Assembly: GCF_017982655.1 (NCBI RefSeq)
Contig: NZ_JABXYX010000029.1
Location: 1-64,000 of the forward strand
From: Brasilonema sp. CT11
GTDB taxonomy: Bacteria > Cyanobacteriota > Cyanobacteriia > Cyanobacteriales > Nostocaceae
Direction: 5' to 3'
Length of the DNA stretch: 64,000 bases
Shown: positions 48,710 through 55,541 of the stretch, piece after piece
Numbering within the stretch: the stretch's first letter is position 1
Layout: every line of letters starts with the position of its first letter
Notes under the pieces: model-generated
The model's input: the letters and a program-made list of their open reading frames with translations, nothing else
What the model was told of the DNA's origin: nothing
Database searches by the model: none
Position numbers and translations under genes: made by a program

Positions 48710-48737
48710 AATCACTCCCTCATCTGGTAAGCAGCAT

Positions 48738-49574
48738 ATGAGTAACTCAGTCGCTACTGCTAATGTCCGTCCACGCCACATTCTCGAAGAGATTGTGTGG
48801 TACAAGAACCAAGAGGTCGCACAAATGCGGCAAGAACTACCACTAGCGACTTTGCAACAGCAGTTAAATGCTGCTCCGAATGTACGAGATTTCCTAACGG
48901 CTTTAAAGCAAAATCCCCATCAACCAAGCCTGATTGCAGAGGTTAAGAAAGCTTCGCCGAGTCGTGGAGTTCTCCGGACTGACTTTGATCCAGTAGCGAT
49001 CGCCCAAGCTTATGAGCAAGGTGGTGCAGCTTGTCTATCTGTTTTGACTGACACTAAGTTCTTTCAAGGCAGTTTTGATAACCTGCGTAATATCAGACAG
49101 CAAGTTGCACTTCCACTACTATGTAAAGAGTTTATCATCGATATCTACCAAATCTATTATGCACGGGTTGCAGGCGCAGACGCTGTACTGCTGATTGCTG
49201 CCATCCTTAGCGATGAAGCACTTCAAGACTTTTTGCGCGTGATTCACGATTTGGGAATGAAAGCTTTGGTAGAAGTTCATAGCTTAGCTGAACTGGATCG
49301 AGTGCTAAAACTTGACGACCTGCGCTTAGTGGGGATCAATAATCGCAATCTAGAAGATTTTACAGTGGATATCACACTCACTCAGCAACTTGTAGAACAG
49401 CGACGCTCAAAGTTGCAAAGCTTTGGTATTACCATAGTCAGTGAGTCTGGTTTATATACTCCTGCTGATTTATCATTTGTCGCCCAAGCGGGTGTTCGTG
49501 CCGTTTTGGTAGGAGAGTCGTTAATCAAACAAGCTGATCTACAGCAGGCTGTGCGTAGTCTGCTCAACTCCTAG
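48738..49574 (+). CDS. trpC: Indole-3-glycerol-phosphate synthase
   Basis: The 278-residue TIM barrel closes the indole ring. [16 protein letters not shown] opens it. [15 protein letters not shown] carries the catalytic Lys, [18 protein letters not shown] and [15 protein letters not shown] the next ligands, and [12 protein letters not shown] and [12 protein letters not shown] close the site. The frame is open from TTG 48702 inside trpE, but ATG 48738 gives the usual family start. No strong ribosome site is visible (GGTAAG at 48727). Confidence 0.95.
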   Translation: MSNSVATANVRPRHILEEIVWYKNQEVAQMRQELPLATLQQQLNAAPNVRDFLTALKQNPHQPSLIAEVKKASPSRGVLRTDFDPVAIAQAYEQGGAACLSVLTDTKFFQGSFDNLRNIRQQVALPLLCKEFIIDIYQIYYARVAGADAVLLIAAILSDEALQDFLRVIHDLGMKALVEVHSLAELDRVLKLDDLRLVGINNRNLEDFTVDITLTQQLVEQRRSKLQSFGITIVSESGLYTPADLSFVAQAGVRAVLVGESLIKQADLQQAVRSLLNS

Positions 49575-49606
49575 CACGTCACAGTAGTGACAAAGGAAAA
49601 ACGGCC

Positions 49607-50563
49607 ATGAAAGCTATGGTGATAACAGGCTTCGGAAGTCCAGAAGTTTTTGCTCAGCGTGAGGTGGATAAACCGATACCAGGTAAAAACGAAGTTTTGG
49701 TCAAAGTTTATGCAACATCAGTTAATCCTGCTGATTGTGGAGTACGCCAAGGACTCTTTAGACCAAAAATAAAACTACCTGCAATTCTCGGCTACGACGT
49801 TTCAGGAGTCGTTGAGGCGATTGGAGAAAACGTCAGAGATTTTCAGGTAGGTGACGAAGTCTATTACGCCATAGGACTTATGGATGGTCAGGGTGCAAAT
49901 ACTGAATATCATGTCACTAATGAGTCGATTCTTACCAAAAAACCCGCAAATTTATCGCATACAGAAGCGGCTAGTGTCCCGGTGGCGGGCGGTACAGCAT
50001 GGGCTGCTTTGTTCGATAGAGCAAGTCTTAAAGTAGGCGAAACCATACTGATTCATGGTGGTGCAGGGGGTGTAGGCTCCTTCGCTATCCAAATTGCCAA
50101 AGCAGCAGGTGCTTATGTTTATACAACCTGCGGCAGTTATGATTTTGATTTGGTGAAGTCTATCGGTGCAGATAGAGTTATTGACTACCGCAATGAAAAC
50201 TTTATCGACATTATCTTGAAAGAAACGGGTGGTGAAGGAGTTAATGTGACTTTTTCTACCGTACCAGGCGAAGTTTTAGCCCAAAGCCTAACAGTAACGA
50301 AAGTTGACGGTCGCGCTGTGACAGTCACAGGCGTACAGGGTGACCTTAACCCAGCTATTTTCAAAAATATTACAGTTCACTTTGTACACTTAGAAAATGC
50401 CCGCCCTAAACTCGAAGCTTTGAGAAAGCTCATTGAACGGGGTCAAATTAAACCTGTGGTTGGAATGACGTTTCCTCTAAGTCAAATTGCCCAAGCTCAT
50501 CAAAAACTTGAGGAAGGGGGCGAAGGTGTACGCGGTAAGATTGTTGTGCAAGTTGCGAACTGA
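49607..50563 (+). CDS. MDR-family NADPH:quinone reductase-like oxidoreductase
   Basis: The 318-residue medium-chain dehydrogenase/reductase has MKAMVITGFGSPEVF, SVNPADCGVRQG, LGYDVSGVVEAIG and the NADPH-binding IHGGAGGVGSFAIQIAKAAG. The Zn-binding Cys/His pattern of alcohol dehydrogenases is absent, so it should be a zinc-free quinone oxidoreductase. I do not recall this gene inside described scytonemin clusters. Here it sits between trpC and trpA, 33 bases after trpC, with a ribosome site (AAAGGAAAAA) before the ATG. A redox role in pigment synthesis is possible but inferred only from position. Confidence 0.88.
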   Translation: MKAMVITGFGSPEVFAQREVDKPIPGKNEVLVKVYATSVNPADCGVRQGLFRPKIKLPAILGYDVSGVVEAIGENVRDFQVGDEVYYAIGLMDGQGANTEYHVTNESILTKKPANLSHTEAASVPVAGGTAWAALFDRASLKVGETILIHGGAGGVGSFAIQIAKAAGAYVYTTCGSYDFDLVKSIGADRVIDYRNENFIDIILKETGGEGVNVTFSTVPGEVLAQSLTVTKVDGRAVTVTGVQGDLNPAIFKNITVHFVHLENARPKLEALRKLIERGQIKPVVGMTFPLSQIAQAHQKLEEGGEGVRGKIVVQVAN

Positions 50564-50668
50564 TAAGCCGGAGGACTTCGGCGTGAGCGCTCAGTCGAAC
50601 GCTTGACGCTACGCGTATCGCAACACTGACTACTAAACCAATACTCATTACTTAGGTGCATTATTCTG

Positions 50669-51496
50669 ATGAGTTCCATTTCCCAACGTTTTCAATCTTT
50701 AAGAGACCGCAATCAGCGCGCTTTAATTCCCTTCATAACAGCTGGAGACCCTGACTTACAAACTACAAAAGAAGCTTTACGCATCTTAGACAGCAATGGT
50801 GCTGACTTTATTGAACTCGGTGTTCCTTACTCTGATCCACTAGCAGATGGTCCTGTGATCCAAGCGGCTGCTACTCGTGCGTTGCACAAGAGAACTAAGT
50901 TAGAGCATGTGTTAGAGATTGTTGCCGATGTGAGTCCAAACTTGCAAGCACCGATAATTTTATTTACTTACTACAACCCAATTCTTAATCGGGGTGTTGA
51001 GTCGTTTCTGGCGCAACTCGCCAAGGTTGGAGTACGGGGATTAGTCGTACCAGACTTACCGTTAGAAGAAGCAGAATCTCTAATTAACACAGGCAGAGAA
51101 TTTGGCATAGAAGTGATTTTACTTGTCGCTCCTACCAGTTCTCAACAGCGGATTGAGGCGATCGCCAAGCAATCCCAAGGATTTATTTACCTTGTAAGTG
51201 TGACTGGTGTGACAGGTGTTCGCTCCCAACTACAAGAACGCGTCAAAACCTTACTAACCCAGATGCGAAGCATAACTGATAAACCGATTGGTGTTGGCTT
51301 TGGCATCTCTGGACCAGAACAGGCGCGTCAGGTAAGTGATTGGGGTGCAGATGGCGTCATTGTTGGCAGTGCCTTTGTTCAAAGATTAGCAAATGGTAGT
51401 CCCACAGAAGGACTGCAAGCTGTTGAAGAACTTTGTCAAGAATTGAAAGCCGCAATTGCCCAACCGTCTCTTCAAACGGTAGGTTCAATACAGTGA
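50669..51496 (+). CDS. trpA: Tryptophan synthase alpha subunit
   Basis: The 275-residue TIM barrel cleaves indole-3-glycerol phosphate. It has [37 protein letters not shown] (catalytic Glu and Asp), [26 protein letters not shown] and [22 protein letters not shown]. The upstream gap (50564-50668) contains a short GC-rich repeat. Partner trpB lies 281 bases downstream across a repeat-filled gap. Confidence 0.96.
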   Translation: MSSISQRFQSLRDRNQRALIPFITAGDPDLQTTKEALRILDSNGADFIELGVPYSDPLADGPVIQAAATRALHKRTKLEHVLEIVADVSPNLQAPIILFTYYNPILNRGVESFLAQLAKVGVRGLVVPDLPLEEAESLINTGREFGIEVILLVAPTSSQQRIEAIAKQSQGFIYLVSVTGVTGVRSQLQERVKTLLTQMRSITDKPIGVGFGISGPEQARQVSDWGADGVIVGSAFVQRLANGSPTEGLQAVEELCQELKAAIAQPSLQTVGSIQ

Positions 51497-51777
51497 ACAG
51501 TTATCAGTGAGCCACCGCTGCACAGAGAAGTGCCTTGCGCGGGTTCCCCGCGTTGTGGCAACTAGCCCCGATAGGCGTAGCCGTGCCGCAGGCATAGGGG
51601 GCGCTACGCAAACGGAGAGGGTCTCCCGACCTAGGCGACTGGCGTTAGCTCCGGCTCCCTTAGGGGCTAGCGGAACCAGAGGTTCTCCCCGAAGGGTTAT
51701 CAGTCAAAAACAACTGTTGACTGTTAACTATTGTTAAGACTCCTGAAAAGTTACTAGAACGTAAGAGGTTATATCCA
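51497..51777. repeat. Dense GC-rich repeat tract between trpA and trpB
   Basis: This 281-bp gap is packed with short palindromic segments, such as CGCGGG-TTC-CCCGCG near 51537-51551, GGCGTAGCC, CTCCGGCTCCCTTAGGGGC and TTCTCCCCGAAGGG. The small plus-strand frame across it has the arginine/proline-rich composition of repeat DNA and is not a gene. In N. punctiforme the tyrosinase gene tyrP lies between trpA and trpB; nothing of it is recognisable here. Confidence 0.7.
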
Positions 51778-53019
51778 GTGGTTAGCATCTCAGATATCAA
51801 TAATAAAGTTGAATTGGCGACTGCAAGACCCGACTCCTTGGGGAGATTCGGAAAGTTCGGCGGTAAGTATGTTCCTGAAACCTTAATGCCCGCATTAAGT
51901 GAATTGGAAACAGCATATGAGCAATACCGCAACGACCCAAGCTTCCAAGCAGAGTTACAAAATTTACTCAAAGACTATGTGGGACGCTCCACTCCCTTAT
52001 ATTTTGCCGAGCGTCTCACAGCACACTACGCTCTGAGTGATGGTACAGGGCCACAAATCTATCTCAAGCGGGAAGATTTAAATCACACAGGTGCTCACAA
52101 AATTAATAACGCTTTAGGTCAGGTGTTGCTGGCAAAGCGGATGGGTAAGCAACGCATCATTGCTGAAACCGGAGCTGGTCAACATGGGGTAGCAACTGCG
52201 ACCGTGTGCGCTCGCTTTGGTCTACAATGCGTGATTTACATGGGCATCCACGATATGCAACGCCAAGCCCTGAATGTGTTTCGGATGAAGCTGATGGGGG
52301 CAGAAGTCCGTCCAGTGGAGGCGGGTACTGGAACACTCAAAGATGCAACCTCTGAGGCGATTCGGGACTGGGTGACAAACGTGGAAACGACTCACTACAT
52401 CCTCGGTTCTGTTGCAGGTCCCCATCCGTACCCGATGATAGTACGCGATTTCCACGCTGTGATTGGTAAAGAAACTCGCGCTCAGTCTCAAGAAAAATGG
52501 GGAGGAATACCTGATATTCTCTTAGCTTGTGTTGGCGGTGGTTCCAATGCGATTGGACTGTTCCATGAGTTTGTGAATGAGCCATCTGTGCGCCTGATTG
52601 GAGTTGAAGCAGCGGGTGAAGGTGTTGACACCCAGAAGCACGCAGCAACTTTAACACTGGGACGAATCGGCGTGTTGCACGGCGCTATGAGCTATGTACT
52701 ACAAGATGATGATGGTCAGGTTATCGAAGCACATTCGATTAGTGCTGGTTTGGACTATCCAGGCGTTGGTCCTGAGCATAGCTATCTCAAGGAACTTGGT
52801 CGCGCGGAGTACTACAGCGTCAGCGATTCTGAAGCTTTGGAGGCGTTGCAGCTTTTGTCTCAACTAGAAGGGATTATTCCAGCTTTGGAAACCGCTCATG
52901 CCATCGCCTATTTAGCAAAGCTGTGTCCTCAGTTAAATGGTAGTCCTCGGATTGTCATAAACTGCTCAGGCAGAGGCGACAAGGATGTGCAAACTGTTGC
53001 TAAAATCCTCAATTCTTAA
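51778..53019 (+). CDS. trpB: Tryptophan synthase beta subunit
   Basis: The 413-residue PLP enzyme condenses indole with serine. It has [18 protein letters not shown], the PLP-lysine region [33 protein letters not shown], the phosphate-binding [14 protein letters not shown], and [12 protein letters not shown] and [10 protein letters not shown] near the end. The GTG start at 51778 fits the family length (about 410). It is the last intact biosynthetic gene of the scytonemin locus. Confidence 0.96.
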   Translation: MVSISDINNKVELATARPDSLGRFGKFGGKYVPETLMPALSELETAYEQYRNDPSFQAELQNLLKDYVGRSTPLYFAERLTAHYALSDGTGPQIYLKREDLNHTGAHKINNALGQVLLAKRMGKQRIIAETGAGQHGVATATVCARFGLQCVIYMGIHDMQRQALNVFRMKLMGAEVRPVEAGTGTLKDATSEAIRDWVTNVETTHYILGSVAGPHPYPMIVRDFHAVIGKETRAQSQEKWGGIPDILLACVGGGSNAIGLFHEFVNEPSVRLIGVEAAGEGVDTQKHAATLTLGRIGVLHGAMSYVLQDDDGQVIEAHSISAGLDYPGVGPEHSYLKELGRAEYYSVSDSEALEALQLLSQLEGIIPALETAHAIAYLAKLCPQLNGSPRIVINCSGRGDKDVQTVAKILNS

Positions 53020-53061
53020 TCTTTGTCCAAATATTAGGGACTATTGATAAATAACAATTTC

Positions 53062-53153
53062 AGGACTTACGCAAGGGAAACGTAGTTGCACTCGTTGCGA
53101 CGCAAGGAAGCAATCTCACAGTCAAGTTCATTAGTAACTCGTGCGTAAGTTCT
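53062..53153. mobile_element. Candidate MITE (92 bp)
   Basis: AGGACTTACGCA (53062-53073) and TGCGTAAGTTCT (53142-53153) are terminal inverted repeats with one mismatch. They enclose 68 bases with no gene. GGACTTACGCA-type ends are common to non-autonomous elements in cyanobacteria. It lies between trpB and the aroG remnant. No clear target duplication is seen. Confidence 0.5.
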
Positions 53154-53237
53154 AAATATCAGACGCGGTTATTTTTCAATAGCAGATCTTATTATTTTAT
53201 ATAAAAAATATAAAAAAAAAGCGGAGAACCAAAATCC

Positions 53238-53327
53238 ATGATCATTGTCGTCAAAAATGGTACGCCTGCTGATGAAATTACTCGCATCAGCCAAGAATTA
53301 CACGACACTTGGGGCGTCACTGTGTAG
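53238..53327 (+). pseudogene. aroG: aroG (DAHP synthase) 5' remnant, 29 codons
   Basis: The frame reads MIIVVKNGTPADEITRISQE then LHDTWGVTV and TAG. This matches the N-terminal regulatory segment of cyanobacterial/Bacillus-type 3-deoxy-7-phosphoheptulonate synthase (start MIVVMKNGTP-like, ISQEL, WGV). GGAGAA about ten bases upstream is a good ribosome site. The whole catalytic domain is missing: after GVTV the sequence changes to unrelated AT-rich DNA. aroG is a member of the N. punctiforme scytonemin locus, so this is a deletion scar. A functional copy must exist elsewhere. Confidence 0.75.
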
Positions 53328-53914
53328 TTTGGTAGCTTTAGGATAGGTGTAGGAAGTAGAGTGTAGTATTTTGTGTTTGTAACAGAGGTACCAATAGTTT
53401 TGAGTTAGGGGGAAAGGGAAAAATTCATCCTTTCTCTCTTTCCCTTTAACGTTTTCCTAAATAGCAAGGGAAATGAGTAGTGCTTATCCGAAAAGTATTG
53501 CCAGAGGTACTGCTATCAATGCTCAGAAAATATTTTTCTAAGATTTGGTATCCAACATCTTTCCTACGATATATTTTTAGGTTAATATTTTTTATATTTT
53601 AGTAAAGTAAAAAACCAAGAGAGAAATCTAAAAATTTGACAAATCAATCAAAAGAATTTTGATTGATAAATTTCTTAAAATTGCTTATTTTTGTATAGAC
53701 AGTAGCGTTAATTACAGTTTGACTTAAGTGCTCTCTACATTCCTTGGAGAATTTCCGAAACAAAGGCATTCTTGAGTTGTAATGCCCAGATAAATAATTA
53801 CTAGTTTTGGCAATAACAGAGCAATAAAAAATTAAAAATACAGGCTTATTTTGTACCTATTTTAATGCCTGTGCTTTCGTAATTTTTAACCTAGAAGTAA
53901 GAGGATTTTCTCTA
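53328..53914. other. Intergenic region, 587 bp
   Basis: AT-rich with no gene. A hairpin AAAGGGAAA/TTTCCCTTT (53413-53421/53439-53447) may be a terminator. No trpD or aroG sequence is recognisable. The last part should hold the promoter of the repeat-protein genes; AGAGG precedes the next ATG. Confidence 0.5.
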
Positions 53915-54625
53915 ATGGCAACTGACAATAGTAGTGGTGATCTCGGGAGTGTGCTGCAACAATCTCCCTGGGGTCGCTTGAGTGAAGTCACTTCTACTGA
54001 GAACGTATTACAAGGCTTTGCCAGTGCTACTGGTGGTGGTACCATCGGTGGCGCTCCCAGTGGTGCTGGTGGCGGTAGTCCCTTTACTAACTTTGGCAAC
54101 CCGAATGCCGCTGGTAGCCCGCTTACTGGTGGTATCAACCCTTGGGCTGCTATTGGCACTAGTGGTGGCAGTGCTCCCTCTGGTGGCGGTAGCACTGACG
54201 TGTTGACTGGCGCTTCCTCTAATGGCAGTGCTAGCGGGTTCAGTGGCGGCAGCCAAGGTGGTATCGATTTTGCAAGCGCAACCGATTCGTTGTCGTTTCA
54301 GAACAGAATTCTGATTGATCAATACGTGGCGAATGGTCCTACTGCCGAAAGTACAGATGTGTTGTCATGGCAGCTGACGAATAATGTTGTCAACCAGGTT
54401 TCCGGCTTGGGTAGCACATCACCTGTAAATGGTGGCGGCAGCACCGACGGCTTTGATGTTAGCAGCATCGGCGGCTTTAGTGGTGGCAGCACCGGCGGCT
54501 TTGATGTTAGCAGCATCGGCGGCTTTGGTGGTGGCAACACCGGCGGCTTTGATGTTAGCAGCATCGGTGGCTTTGGTGGTGGCAACACCGGCGGCTTTAG
54601 TGGTGGTGGCATCCCGTTTGCTTAA
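53915..54625 (+). CDS. Gly/Ser-rich repeat protein, family unknown (gene 1 of 3)
   Basis: The 236-residue protein has no cysteine, no signal peptide and no membrane helix. The first 45 residues are less repetitive (MATDNSSGDLGSVLQQSPWG). The middle is Gly/Ser/Ala-rich. A mixed segment (about 113-160, STDVLSWQLTNNVVNQVSGL) precedes a C-terminal array of 16-residue units, GGFDVSSIGGFGGGNT, about three copies. I do not recognise a family. The shared MAT(D/S)N start, upstream AGAGG site and downstream inverted repeat link it to the next two genes, suggesting a co-evolved set of structural, perhaps extracellular, proteins. Confidence 0.75.
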   Translation: MATDNSSGDLGSVLQQSPWGRLSEVTSTENVLQGFASATGGGTIGGAPSGAGGGSPFTNFGNPNAAGSPLTGGINPWAAIGTSGGSAPSGGGSTDVLTGASSNGSASGFSGGSQGGIDFASATDSLSFQNRILIDQYVANGPTAESTDVLSWQLTNNVVNQVSGLGSTSPVNGGGSTDGFDVSSIGGFSGGSTGGFDVSSIGGFGGGNTGGFDVSSIGGFGGGNTGGFSGGGIPFA

Positions 54626-54647
54626 AGTTTCACCTTGAAAGAAAAAT

Positions 54648-54681
54648 TGTTGGGTTAACCAATACCTAAGGCAACCCAACA
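54648..54681 (+). terminator. Inverted repeat after repeat-protein gene 1
   Basis: TGTTGGGTT (54648-54656) and AACCCAACA (54673-54681) pair perfectly around 16 bases. The same arms recur after gene 2 at 55372-55405. They are probably terminator or RNA-stability elements duplicated with the genes. Confidence 0.6.
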
Positions 54682-54818
54682 TCATTCCAAGACCTACTCG
54701 CCAAACTAGTCTCCTGTGAGGAAACCAAAGAAGAAACTTAGAGACCGATCTAGCTTGCTTTTTTTAGTTTCCCTAGTTCAACAACATTTTTGTTCTAACG
54801 ATAGGAGGATTTTTAGTT

Positions 54819-55349
54819 ATGGCAACTTCTAACACTAACTCTGCTGCTAGTAGTGACAGTGTTTTTCCACAGTTGACATCCAATTTTTTGGAGAGCCTGC
54901 GGACAAACACCTCAACCTTTACTGACATTGTCAACCAATATAGAAGTGACAAAGCCAATGCAAGTGACGATCAGCCTCTGGCACCTGTGGTTGATTTGGT
55001 GAATGCAGTTTATGGCAGCGACTCACCCTTCTTAAATGGCAATGCCAGTGTATCTAGTGGTAAGGACACAGTTGTTGGTAGTGACAGTGTGTTAAGTGGT
55101 AGCAGTCCAGTGACTGGTAGTAGCAGTGTGTTTCCTTCGCGTTCTGAGATTTGGAACCAGGTAAAAGCTGATATTTTAAGCTCTGACAACCTTGCTAATC
55201 AGAATTCTGGTGTCGGCAGTCAGCTTCCGCAATCAGCTTCTGATGTCTTGCAACTGGTCGCGAATGACATCACAACTTTGAGTCAAGCTTTTGATTCATT
55301 GCACTCTGGGAACAATGCGATCGCTAGTACTAGCACTCCGATTATTTAA
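54819..55349 (+). CDS. Ser/Asn-rich protein, family unknown (gene 2 of 3)
   Basis: The 176-residue, acidic, cysteine-free protein starts MATSNTNSAASSDSVFPQL. It contains two helical blocks (NFLESLRTNTSTFTDIVNQY and QSASDVLQLVANDITTLSQA, about 137-156) separated by a Ser/Gly linker. The second block resembles segments of the third protein (SPSDILRIVQDDLLNF, SPSDLLTLYKNDI). No signal peptide or enzyme motif is seen. A near-ideal ribosome site AGGAGGA precedes the ATG, implying strong translation. Function is unknown. Confidence 0.75.
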   Translation: MATSNTNSAASSDSVFPQLTSNFLESLRTNTSTFTDIVNQYRSDKANASDDQPLAPVVDLVNAVYGSDSPFLNGNASVSSGKDTVVGSDSVLSGSSPVTGSSSVFPSRSEIWNQVKADILSSDNLANQNSGVGSQLPQSASDVLQLVANDITTLSQAFDSLHSGNNAIASTSTPII

Positions 55350-55371
55350 CGTCCCAGTTTGAAGTCAAAAA

Positions 55372-55405
55372 TGTTGGGTTGACCGGTAAAAGGATCAACC
55401 CAACA
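55372..55405 (+). terminator. Inverted repeat after repeat-protein gene 2
   Basis: TGTTGGGTTGA (55372-55382) and TCAACCCAACA (55395-55405) form an 11-bp stem, extendable by CC/GG with a bulge. It is the same repeat as after gene 1. The sequence that follows is also similar in both gaps, which points to duplication of whole gene units. Confidence 0.65.
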
Positions 55406-55541
55406 ACATTCCAACATCTACTAGCCAATAAATAGCCTGCACTTAAAAAACCAAAGACTAAAGCAATAAGGCAGGCTTTATGTATTTAATTTCCCACTTT
55501 TTACGAGGTTTGAGTCCTAAAAATTAGGAGGATTATTTTTT

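Noticed and set aside
51507-51737. 76-codon frame between trpA and trpB
   Set aside because: Encoded by GC-rich repeat DNA (Arg/Pro-rich) with no homology to a known protein; treated as repeat.
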